This document shows positions 49,398 to 60,500 of a stretch of 64,000 bases of DNA, piece by piece (position 1 is the first letter of the stretch; the number at the start of each line of letters is the position of its first letter). The notes below the pieces were generated by a model that was not told where the DNA came from, made no database searches, and saw only the letters and a program-made list of their open reading frames with translations. The stretch is from Apteryx mantelli. Lineage: Eukaryota > Chordata > Aves > Apterygiformes > Apterygidae. A program made the translations under genes and the position numbers. The stretch lies in contig NC_089991.1 of assembly GCF_036417845.1 (NCBI RefSeq), positions 14,105,001 to 14,169,000 on the forward strand, written 5' to 3'.

Positions 49398-51613
49398 AAG
49401 AGGGTTAGTTTTCCATCTTTTTAGCTGCCCGAACCGACCACAGCAATCCCATTGAGATGGCACTCAAAGATCGTAAACAGCAGGGGCAGCAGAACCACTT
49501 CTTGCAGAAGCTTAGTATGAATTATCCTGCTCTCTGGAAACAACCTTTCTGGAGATCCAAACAGACTAAAGGTTTTCCTGATAGGGAGCTTTGGCAGGAA
49601 ATAAACATAGATTTCCTCGTAGGGAATACTGTATTTCTGGAGGATCTGTGCCTCCCTTCCCTGCTTATGTTCCCACCTGCCAGCTTCTGGTAGGATCATT
49701 TCCTTGCTGCTTTCTTTAAGCACATTCTGCCCTTCAGAGTGCCACATCCAAGGCAAGGACAGACTGTACTATGTCACCTGCAGAAGTCCTGTGGAGCTGG
49801 CGGGAGCGTTCTGTTACGTGTTCAGACTCTGTGCAAGCATTAGCTTCTCAGTAATTCAGCCACATGTTGTTGGTAATTACTTTTCTAGTGCTTATGAGTT
49901 TAGAGTAATAACACCTAGTACTAAATGGATACTTAATAAGGCAAAATTCTAATAGGACTCCCATGGAATTACACATCACATTAACACCAAATGAGTTCAT
50001 TCTGAATTCATTATGAATGATTACTCTGAATACCAAAGGAATTAATAATCATTAGCCATTTACTATGGAGGATTGTTGAATAATTGCCAGATACAGCTGT
50101 ATTAAGAATTTACAAGCTTTCCTGATAAAGTTTCGTTCCGAAAGAATCATTTAAGGGTAACTTTCTTTTCACTGGAGAGTGCCTACTTTTATTCTGAATC
50201 TGTACTCCTTTGTTCAATTGCATTCCAGTTTTAAAAGCACTTCAAAGATAGTCACTCATCCTAGTTCATTCACTAATGGAATTACTTTCCTTATCTCCAT
50301 TTTGTCTCTGAGTGTCTCTCAGTTGGCTTTATACAACACATCTGAAAGGTTAATAAACTTTAAAGCATGTTGGGAGACATTCAAGGGCAGGGTGACTCCG
50401 ACATGACAAAAAGAATGCAAAGGCGTTAAATTTATGACTTTGTGGCAAGTAAATTCTAAAAGTAAAGATATCCTAGGCCTTTGATACGGTTCTTGAAAGT
50501 TCCCTCTGTTCCTGCTGGCATTTGAAGACTCAGCTGTTTTGCATATCAGAGGTAGCTGACTTGAGAGACAGAGGGAGTAAAACTTTAGATGAACTTTTTC
50601 TTTGGGTATAAGCTTCCGCAAGAATTTTACTTCTCTGACAACTTAGTCATACTAAATGTCTACAATAGCCACGCAGTTTCCGCTCACAGGCTCTTTTTGG
50701 AAGATGAATTCAAACACAGTGGTGAACACTTCTGCATAATCTGTCATTTGAACTAGTAATTTGATTCCTGCCCACAGTTCTGACAATATACATCCAAATG
50801 TGTTTTGCTATGCACTAATGTTAGATCAGTGGCTCAGAAAGGTTTCAAAGGTAGGTAAGCACAATTGTGAATGCTTCCCCCACACACACACTCCACGGGA
50901 CAAATTAAGGGACAATTTCAGTAGTAAAGGCCTGTGCACCTGAAGCCTCACAGAATAAGGCTGTGCATCTTCCTTGCACTCTATCTGCAGACAGTAATTT
51001 TTGGTCTAAGTATGCAAATCCGTATTTGCACTTCTCTCTGACCATTGAATCCATTTAGTGTTAGTGGGTTTCACAGATGGCACTCTGCTACATTTGTACA
51101 TAAAGTTAGATTCATTAAATTGTGTTGAAATCCTAGCTATAGGTAATTCCTGCTGCATTCAGGGGAGCCAGCATTGGGCCTTTAATCCATAATGTTTAAT
51201 TCAGTCTCTGTGAAGCAGCCCAGTGGTTCTACGTGTTGTTGATTGCCAGCGTAGCAATAAAAATACATTTGTTTTAAACAAATACTATTCAATACTTCAG
51301 TGATATCATAATCCAGTGTTTAGGACATCAGCACCTTGTTGAAATATGCCTCAAAATGAAACATAGGAAGATAGTTGCCTAAATACTGATACATTTAACA
51401 TGACTCTTGTCAAGCCAATTACATCTAGCTCAGGTGGGAAATTGGTTACAGTCAGCCAGTGAGGAGACCGGAGCCTTAGCTTGGAGTTTCAGCTGTGGTA
51501 CTAGGCTAATTACAAACCCTGGCACACTTTAGCTGAAGTCAGGGGGATTGTGCATGGGTGAAGGCAGTGCAGACTGTACCAACACGCTGAGTGCTAGAGT
51601 GGACGCGGATAGT

Positions 51614-51632
51614 TGGCCACCAGATGGCAGAC
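51614..51632 (+). promoter_or_regulatory. CTCF-like motif, best match in the window
   Basis: TGGCCACCAGATGGCAGAC agrees with about 17 of 19 positions of the CTCF consensus, including the whole CCACCAGATGGC core, plus orientation. It lies 5.8 kb upstream of FABP6. Confidence 0.5.
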
Positions 51633-52044
51633 ACTGTCTCGTATGGCATAATGATGCTCTATTTGACCTACATAAAGAACAGCTGCATCTTCCTCTGTTA
51701 GAAAATAATAGATAGTGCCAAGTAAACTGAAGATAATGGCCACATTCTGAAAGCTGTTCTCAGCTTTTACACCTGAAGCTTTTTATTCTTTTGTCGTACT
51801 TCATTACAATTCTTATTTTGTGCCAGATAAGCAACTTTTATTTTTCCTCTGGTCTCAATTATAGTTGTTTAATTCAGTTGGATTTGAACTGAGTTCTGTT
51901 AAATAGAAGTATAACATAACTATGCGTATTTGCAACAGTGTGCAGATGCCTAGGTTATAATAGATGGAATGGATTAAATACATGTAATCCTGTGTATTTT
52001 GAAAGAGACATGGATAATTTTATTTTAATTTATTCCTTTTTTAG

Positions 52045-52117
52045 TGGCTAATTCTGGAGTTCCCTGCACTATTTAGTTCTGCGTCCAGCCCACCAAGGAT
52101 GAAGCATTGCTTGGAAG
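52045..52117 (+). ncRNA. candidate exon of unknown transcript (73 nt)
   Basis: The acceptor attccttttttag and the donor TTGGAAG/gtatgc are both close to consensus. It lies 5.3 kb upstream of FABP6 on the same strand, so it could be an upstream non-coding FABP6 exon or part of a lncRNA. It contains one ATG near its end. No family was recognised; chance pairing of signals is quite possible. Confidence 0.25.
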
Positions 52118-53359
52118 GTATGCAAAAACAAAGCAAGCACAACATTACACACTCACAGCCCTGAAGAGGCAGGAAAATCACAAATACTGTAAATGCAAAG
52201 TGTAAAGTCATTAAGTGGATACAATTGTTTAGCTGAAACTGAAAAGGTAAGAAATTGGATGGCTAGCCTTAGCAATCATGCAAGTGACCATAACCTCAGT
52301 AGATTCAGAGGGCCTTCATCCATTTATTCTTGGAATAAACATTGTCCTGATTCAGTATTTGGAAGATTACTTAAATTCTTCATTCTCCAATACGCTATTG
52401 AATTTCCATACAGGAACAAAAATAAGGATTTGTTTCAGAATTAGTGAGCAGAAACATGGGTGCAAATTCACAGTGCACATTAAAAATCCATCTGCATGGA
52501 CAGGTACACACGATGGCATGTTTGCTCAAAAGTTGTTCTAAACTGACTCTGTTCCCCAGAGCAAGCCCAGTTACCACCACCATGTAGTCATACCCTTATT
52601 CCTAAACTCCCTTGGAACTATCGTGTACGGAGTAGCTTTCAACTCCTTGAAGGTGAATAAACTCATATTTAGCATGTGTCAAGACTGACCCACCCAGTCA
52701 AGTAGCTATTCTTCTGTAATTTACTGTACTATACACTGGGTCTGTGCTCACCACATTCCCAGCGCAGACAAGCTCTAAGTATTGTGCAGTTGTGTAGATG
52801 TCAGCATTTTTATATCATGTTTCAAGAAAGCTGTCAATATAATTTGATCTTACAAAGAGAGATAACATCAAAAGTCAAGTACAGTTCCTATAATCTGGTT
52901 ATCTCTTTCCTGTTTCAGAAAATGATGGTGTTTTCTTATCTACAGTTTGATCTATCTTCCAAGGTCCCTGTGGTATTACTACACCAGTGACATTGTCCCC
53001 CAATAAATTTTCTGTAAACAGAAGAGTTTATGGCTTGAGTTCAATTACCTTCTTTACAGGGTTATTCATGCAGGGCTTCTGTCTGGTACAGCCTACTGCA
53101 AGACAGAGGCCTTCAGCACTCAACTAACCTGAGGACAGCCTCATCGGTCACCCACTGCCCAGAAGCCCAGCTGGGACCCAACACTGGTTGCCTTTCTGTA
53201 TATGAAACATACAGGGCCACACGGAGAAGGCAAGAATCTTAACCTTGAGGATTTGCTAGTAAGTTGTGCTAAACAGTAGTTAAGATTCTTCCAGTCTATC
53301 AGTGGAGCTGGTGTAAAACTCCCTTGGTGTCTGAGTGTATCAGAGCTCTCGTTGTTTGC

Positions 53360-54087
53360 TTCTGGAGAGGTGGGCGGAAAGGAACCTCATGAAGTTCAAC
53401 AAAGGCAAGTGCAGGGTCCTGCACCTAGGGAGGAATAACCCCATGCACCAGGACATGTTGGGGGTTGACCTGCTGGAAAGCAGCTCTGCTGAGAAGGACC
53501 TGGGAGTGCTGGTGGACACCAAGTTAACCATGAGGCAGCAATGTGCCCTTGTGGCCAAGAAGGCCAGTGGTATCCTGGGGTGCATCAGGAAGAGTGTTGC
53601 CAGCAGGTCGAGGGATGTGATTCTCCCCCTCTACTCAGCCCTGGTGAGGCCACATCTAGAGTACTGCGTCCAGTTCTGGGCTCCCCAGTACAAGAGGGAT
53701 GTGGCACTACTGGAGCAAGTCCAGCGAAGGGCTACAAAGATGATTAGGGGACTGGAACATCTCTCTTATGAGGAAAGGCTGAGAGAGCTTGGCCTGTTTA
53801 GCTTGGAGAAGAGAAGGCTGAGAGGAGATCTTGTCAATGTGTACAAGTATCTGAAGGGAGGGTGTCGAGAGGATGGGGCCAGACTCTTTTCAGTGGTGCC
53901 CAGTGACAGGACACGAGGCAACGGGCACAAGCTGAAACACAGGAAGTTCCATCTGAACATGAGGAAAAACTTTTTCATTGTGAGGGTGACAGAGCACTGG
54001 AACAGGTTGCCCAGAGAGGTGGTGGAGTCTCCTTCTCTGGAGATATTCAAAACCTGCCTGGATGCAATCCTGTGCAATGTGCTCTAG
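53360..54087 (+). pseudogene. CR1 ORF2 C-terminal fragment (reverse transcriptase thumb and downstream)
   Basis: About 240 codons are open to the TAG at 54085-54087. Diagnostic CR1 blocks seen are [84 protein letters not shown] and [19 protein letters not shown]. The endonuclease and the catalytic core of the reverse transcriptase, including the YxDD box, are absent, so it cannot be functional. The frame has no stop or shift. It has no start codon or promoter of its own and is the tail of the transposon, not a host gene. Confidence 0.88.
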
Positions 54088-54165
54088 GTGACCCTGCTTG
54101 AGCAGGGGGGTTGGACTAGATGATCTCCAGAGGTCCCTTCCAACCTCAGCGATTCTGTGATTCTG
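53360..54165 (+). mobile_element. CR1 LINE, 5'-truncated 3' end with open ORF2 tail
   Basis: About 0.8 kb of the 3' portion of a CR1 element. It contains the ORF2 C-terminus, a short 3' UTR (ggttggactagatgatct, then ggtcccttccaacctc) and the terminal octamer repeats GATTCTGTGATTCTG at 54151-54165. Full-length CR1 is about 4.5 kb, so the 5' end was lost, as is usual for this family. The 5' border is uncertain by about 20 bp. The structure and the open frame suggest a relatively young copy. Confidence 0.93.
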
Positions 54166-57100
54166 TTGTTACTAAGGTCTTGTTTATTATAAGGATGCTT
54201 AAATTAACGTGCCATCCTTTGGACGATGGATTAATGCCTGGACCTAGGATTTATTTCTGGCTACACCACCCATTTACTATATTATAAGCTTTGACAAGTC
54301 ACTTTTTCTTAGTGTTTCAGCTTTCTCATGTATAGAATGGGGTTGATGATACCTTCCTATAAATGGTGTTTTTGAATCTGAGAGAGTGAAATTACTAGGT
54401 TTTTGGCCTCTATTAATGACAAAGTAGAGTTTACACTGCTGTAGCTAAACTAGTCTCTATTTAGCCTCAGTATGGCACTAAGACCTGAGATTTCTCTGCA
54501 TGTGCAATCACCTCATTATTTTCCATGCAAAAGCTATTTTTCTTCCTATGTACAGGGCCTAAGAATCTGAATCCAGCTGATAAAGGGTGTTTCCTTTCCA
54601 GTGGTCTGATTCTGCACAATTGTTCATTGAACTCAGCAAGCTTGGGATTAAGCTGAAGGAGTTTTAATTAAAAAATAAGTGTCAAATATGATTGCAAACA
54701 GACAGAATCATCTTACAGACTTTTTTAAAATTAAAGGGGCAAAGGAAATATTCAACAAATACGAATTTCAACAAATTTCTCTGTTTCTTCCCTGAATCTT
54801 AGGTATTTGTAACTGATACAGAAATCTCCGGTTATGTACTTTTCTCCCACATCCGTGTGTTTCGAATGCTAATCACAGCACACAGAGAATGTTCACAGAG
54901 GGAAGGGATATGGCTCTCTTCTATTTCCACTATGGAGACATCCTTTTAATTGCATTCAGAGAGCAGATGGCACGGCTTTTGTGGTGGCATAAACTCTAGC
55001 ACAATCTAGTCAGCCACTGCCCAGCGTGGTACAATTTAAAGCTGAGTAAATATGGGGGGAGTGAAGGGTGAGGGGTGGGAAGGCAGTAATTCCTAGGACA
55101 TTTGTTCCATTTTTATTTTACAAATTGACCGTGATTTTGTTATGCCTCCCTCATGTTCGCTTTCTGCATCTGTTCTAGAAAATTGCTTTACTGCCAAGAA
55201 CACATACCAAAACCAATAATTTAAAAAGGTTGTTATCAACTTCAAAAATTACATCTTCATCCGAAAATTTTGTATCTTCTTTTATAAGAAGATGCAAGAT
55301 TTTGAAGTTACTTTCTCTGTCAGGCTTCAGGAGGATAGTAGGTGGAAAAAGAACAGAAACAACATAAATTTCCGACTAATAAGCATGAGGCAAGATCTTT
55401 TCCAGTCCATAGATATAATCTCTCACAAAACTGACTCATGATTTTCTGAAGCTTTTTCTGGTCAGAAAATTCTTTTCCTTTAACAGTTCCCTTCCTGCCT
55501 GATTCAAAACTCTTCATCCACCAGTCAATATGTTATTCTGGGATCCCTCTCATGTTTCCCTCTGTAGGGAAAAATTTTGAAACTGCAGAAGTTTTTATAG
55601 TACAGGAAACATTTTCCTATTCAAACCTCATATGCATTCTGTAATTGGTTTAAAAGCTGTGTAACTTAGGGACAACACAGGCATTATATAAAAGAAAGCT
55701 GCTCCCTAACTAAAAACCATCCTTAAAGAACTTAGGGAGGATTTTCTCCTTTAGCTGCAGTATGCCCTGACAAGTAATATGCCATGTGCATATGTATATA
55801 TAGCAAATCCATTTAGGAATAATAAAAAGCCTTAAAAACCAACTGACAGATCCTAATTTAAGGAGTTATTGTTCACACTGGTATGCTGATAGAATAGTGT
55901 GACAAAATGGTCAGTACAGGCTGTCTTATTTCTAGCTCCCCTTGAATTTAATGCTAGTATGACATAATCTTCAATATGTCATCAAGATGTAGCCAGTTGG
56001 TGCCCATTACTAGAAAGGACCTCTGGGAGGCAAGATTCACTAGACGGCACAGTTCTATCTTAACAAAGTGAAACACTTTGCAGACTGTATTTGGTTTACA
56101 ACATGCAGAATTTAGAGCACCAACTGAGAGAGTGGACAATTGACTGTGTAAACTCAAAGACAATGTTATTGGTAATAAAACTTAGATGTAGCAATGTTTC
56201 GAATTCGTACAGTTTTACAGTAATGATGCAATACCATCATGACTTACGATATTTGACGTTTTCCTGAAGTTCCATCCCATGAAGTTATGCAGTTATTTGA
56301 GAATATTAAGGAATTTCATCCTGAGATTCACACAGGGTCATTAGACTTGTTGTATCTCCCCTTCTCTGACAAAGTGGAGTATGGATAAGTTTATTAGTTA
56401 AATATTTCTCCATACTTCTATACAACTGGGTAAAAGTAGATTTTCAGTTGTTTCCCAAATTTATTATTTTAATTAACAAAATAAAATTCCAATACTGTGA
56501 CACTGTTTGCATGTAAATCCTAGGAAGGTTTTTATTCACATGAAAACTTGGTATATATCCTCAGCCAATGGAGCAATTTACAATATACAGCAGCTGGGAA
56601 TTTCCTACCTGCTGTCTCTGTGTGGCAAATGATTTGTTCGGTACAGGACATCTCCTCTGTGCATTCTAAATTACCCAGCAGACTCCCTGACTTTTACTAT
56701 ACACTTACCTTACACAAATCAGAGCTCTGATTCTGCTTTTCCAAAATAAGTATATTTTTTGTGCTTTGTGCAAACATTTGCTGAAAATATGAAACGCTGT
56801 CTCTTGATACTAAATAAGATATGGGAAGATGGTGCCGTGCACTATTCTAACATACTTCATCCAACTAGTGTAAAATATTTCACAGTTGTTTTCCCCATGT
56901 AGAGATAAGATATATGCAGGTACAGTAATTTCCCCAGAACCTTGGTATTGCCTGGGTCCTCACAGGGTTACTTAGGAATCTGTGCACTTGCCTCTTATTT
57001 TCATATTTTAACTAATATAGGATCTCTTTACAAATATAGCAAGGTTGTGATATCAGGTCACTGCTTTGAAGCTGTTTTCTCCATACTTCTTTGTAACAGA

Positions 57101-57271
57101 TTTTACCTTTATTCCATACTGTCTGCAAATCACTAGAATCTTTGAGTTATATATATAACACATTGTTTAAATATGCACTAAAACCAAAAACCAGCATTTG
57201 CCCTTGATTTCTGCTTATCTACAAATTACTGACAAGGATCTATAATTGAATTATAACCTTAACTTTCATAC
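54166..57271. other. spacer upstream of FABP6
   Basis: AT-rich sequence with no recognised repeat or exon. The 3' part may contain further FABP6 control elements, but none could be singled out. Confidence 0.6.
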
Positions 57272-57284
57272 AGGTCAATGCCAT
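57272..57284 (+). promoter_or_regulatory. FABP6: candidate FXR/RXR IR-1 element
   Basis: AGGTCA-A-TGCCAT is an inverted repeat of nuclear-receptor half-sites spaced by one base. The left half is perfect and the right half matches TGACCT at 4 of 6 positions. It lies about 130 bp upstream of the predicted start site. Mammalian FABP6 promoters carry a functional bile-acid (FXR) IR-1 at a similar distance. Confidence 0.45.
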
Positions 57285-57293
57285 CCATGTTAG

Positions 57294-57317
57294 TGACTCA
57301 CATATTTAGATCATAAA
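57294..57317 (+). promoter_or_regulatory. FABP6: AP-1 and CDX-like motifs in the FABP6 promoter
   Basis: TGACTCA (57294-57300) is a consensus AP-1 site. TCATAAA (57311-57317) resembles the CDX1/CDX2 intestinal homeobox site, which would fit an ileal gene. Both are short motifs and could be chance matches. Confidence 0.35.
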
Positions 57318-57370
57318 AGTAATTTCCAGGAGGTGTGGAGTATAGGTGGGCTGAACAGCTTGGGCTGCTT

Positions 57371-57377
57371 TATAAAA
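57371..57377 (+). promoter_or_regulatory. FABP6: FABP6 TATA box
   Basis: TATAAAA lies 91 bp before the FABP6 ATG. It predicts a start site near 57400 and a 5' UTR of about 60 nt, both normal for fatty-acid-binding-protein genes, which generally have TATA boxes. Confidence 0.7.
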
Positions 57378-57461
57378 CGAGAGCCTTGGGCCATCTGCAC
57401 TTACCTGTTCTTCTTTGTCCCAGCAGCTCTTCTGCTCTACCAGCCATATCACCAGGGCAAC

Positions 57462-57528
57462 ATGGCATTCACAGGCAAATATGAAGTAGAAAGCGATGAG
57501 AACTACGATGACTTCACGAGGAAGATTG
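57462..57528 (+). CDS. FABP6: FABP6 coding exon 1
   Basis: Encodes residues 1-22 plus one base of Gly23 and carries the start of the FABP signature. Donor ATTG/gtaagt at 57529, a perfect match. Confidence 0.93.
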
Positions 57529-60500
57529 GTAAGTATGTCCTGGAAAGCAAGTCTTAATGGTTATAAATTAGTTTAAAATACTTAAAAAAGAAGAAGGGCA
57601 GGGGTGGACTTTTTCCTAAAGTGTACTGGGATCAACAGGAGCTGAGACTGGTAAGAGTGTTCTGCACTTCAGCAAGGAGAGTCAGCCACACTGTCAGCCA
57701 CAGGAAATGGCCTGTTCTGCAGCAATAGTACTCCTTTTCAGTGGCAGCAAAATGAAGGGTTAAGATATTTGCAGTATAATGATCATGAAGATCACTTTTT
57801 CTGTCCTAAGTATTCATCAGTGAAAGTATAAATTTGGATACGAAAATAGTTGTCGCTATCTTACACAGGAACAGATTTTTGTGAATGCTTTCAGAAGACT
57901 GACTCCGTAAGCCTGTTGCAGAGATTATCCCTGTAAAGTTTCTCAGGAAAACTAGAATCTGCAGCCATAACTTTGGAGCTTGCATTCATTTATTTAAACA
58001 TTAATTACAAATAGTAAATAGGTATTTGTAGCTCTATAGCGCAGACACAAGTTCATACACATGACATTTCATGAATCTGCATATGTAGACTGAGCAAGCA
58101 GAAGTAAACATTTATCTTGTATATACCTTATATCTATATATGTATTCTGTATATAGTTTCTAAGGGAAATGGAAGCAAGACCAAAACCTATTATATTAGC
58201 AAATGTATCGATGTCCCTGTATCTTCCCGTATACCAGTATTTTAACCTCTGATCTTTGATAATGCTGTAAAAAAAAAAACAAAAAACTTCAATCATCAAT
58301 TTCTGAGAAAAAATATACCATTAGTATGCTTCAATTCAAATATAGTTAGTATGGTATAGGATATTAGATTTGATAAATTGCATCTTTTTATTGATTAAGG
58401 TATCCCCAGTGACATCATTGAAAAGGGAAGGAATTTAAAAATAGTCACAGAGGTGGCACAGAATGGAAATGAATTCACCTGGTCGCAGCATTATCCAGGA
58501 GGCCACTCCATGACCAACAAATTCACAATTGGCAAGGAAGCAGATTTGGAGACAATGGGTGGTAAAAAGTTCAAGGTAAATTAATTTAGCTCAAGTTCTA
58601 TACTGTCTCAGTTGTTATTTTTTAATTTAGAGTAAAAAAAAAAATCAAGGCACTCAGGGACTTCTTCCTTACCTTGTTTTTTTGTCTGTTTGCCATAGCT
58701 TTTTCTGTTCATCATAGCTTAGAAATGTATATATTTTTCTTTTCCTGAATGTCCCTAGCAAAATATATAAATCTGATTTTAGAGAGCTAGATCTTCAGAA
58801 CTGTATGTAGTAATAAAGAATGAGGGTAGTGACAAGCATCTACTGGTGTCATGGCTCAAGCGAACATAATGCTCATTAAAATTCCAAAGAAGTGGTTGAC
58901 AGCTGTCCTCTTTGTCCAGCACCATACAGCGAGTGGAGCATGCCTGTGCCTGACAGCAGTGCTCACATTTAAGTCACCTGTGCCTGAGTCTTAAGAAAAG
59001 GACTGTGGAAAGTGAAGAGAAAAATGTCTCTGTATCCTTCCTATTGGAAATAGGCAGCAATTTGCAACTTAAGGAGCCTCTAGCGCTGAGGAAACTTACC
59101 TAATGTTCTCATACGTAGGGTAATGAATCAGAAGATCTTGATTTTTTTCCTGGCCTGATCAAAAATTGCTTACAGGAGCAGTTGCCTAAAGGTTGCTTTA
59201 CTACATTAAATCTGCTTAAAAGGATCAGACAGTTGGGAAAACTAAACTCAGTATTTGTGAGGTGTCTAGAACCCTACAAGATCACTGAATAGATGCTTAT
59301 ACATACTGAAGAGACAGGAAAACTAGCAATTGCAATAGGAACTATGGCAAACTGAGAAAAGCAATTGCACTTCATGATTCCCAGAGTGCTCTTTTAGTTA
59401 TACCTTTCTGACTAAGAGAAGAAAAAAAAAAATCATGTATGTCTTTGGTCTTGAGAAATCTTTGTGAAACTTTACATACAGAACGAGATACAATTCTGCT
59501 TGGTCTACTGTATCAACTTATTACAAACTTTACATTTTAAAAATATTAAAAATTCCATCCTCTTCTTTGTGCCCCTGGATACTTCAGCAGTCTAAAGCAT
59601 ATTACACAGCCAAAGATAGAGGCAGAGTAAATGACTCTCAATAGAGAAAACACTGCCTTTTAGTGTGGTGCCACTGCACAGTACATAAATTAGTAGGGTG
59701 GTTTCCTTATATCTGGTAAAAATGTCCACTTTTCATTTTGTGAATTTTTTTCACAATATGACTGGCTAATCTCTTTATGACTGAAAGCATAGGCAAGACT
59801 GATTTTGTGATGGAACTGTGTAGCCTGTTTTGGCTGTCAGGTGAACTGCTGTATTATTTGTGAACTTTACATATTAGCATCCTGGCATACTCCTTCCATG
59901 CAAAAGTAGGTCTTACAGCAACTGGCACATACTATAATATAAAGATGTGACTGCAGGTTTTGCAGTTATGTTTGTCTATATTTGAATGAGCTGGGTGAAC
60001 CCTAGGTTCTTTTCATACACATAGGTATGAAAGTGAGGATCTAAGCTAAAGATTGATGTTACTGGTCCACAGTGACTTTTGTGCTGCTGCAGGCATGTTA
60101 TCAATATCTGAGAGTGCTACTTAAAAATTAACTCATAAAATTACACCTTTTACTTCACTGTCAAAACAAAAGAACCACATAAAACCTTGAGAACTTAACA
60201 TGAGAAGCATAGTCTGTAGCCAGATCATTTGGGGGTTTATGAACAAAGATTGTCTGTGATTTACTGTGTAAATATGGAACTTGCATGTATTGTTAGTTCA
60301 ATATTTTTCTATTTAAATTGTGAAAGTTTATTTTTAGGAACTAAAGCACAAGGATTTTTAGTCTTCTTCAGGAAGCTGTATCTGTAATATGCAAATTTTA
60401 TAAGTTTTAAAGTAAGAACATTAAACATCAGATGTTTACAGTGCATCTGAGAATATATATACCAGTAAGCCCAAAGAACGTTAAACCTTTCTCTATTACA

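Larger units (their letters stand above)
41873..53359. other. intergenic spacer between the two CR1 copies
   Basis: AT-rich sequence. It contains CTCF-like motifs at 43238-43256 and 51614-51632, a T/G homopolymer junction at 49369-49397 and one splice-bounded 73-nt block at 52045-52117. No protein-coding gene was recognised. Confidence 0.7.

Noticed and set aside
53340..54077. Open frames on the minus strand and in frame 3 across the CR1 copy
   Set aside because: These are shadows of the CR1 ORF2 frame on the plus strand.
57333..57461. In-frame upstream start that would add 43 residues to FABP6
   Set aside because: The extension runs through the TATA box and the predicted start site, so it would not be transcribed from this promoter. 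The 128-residue start fits the family exactly.
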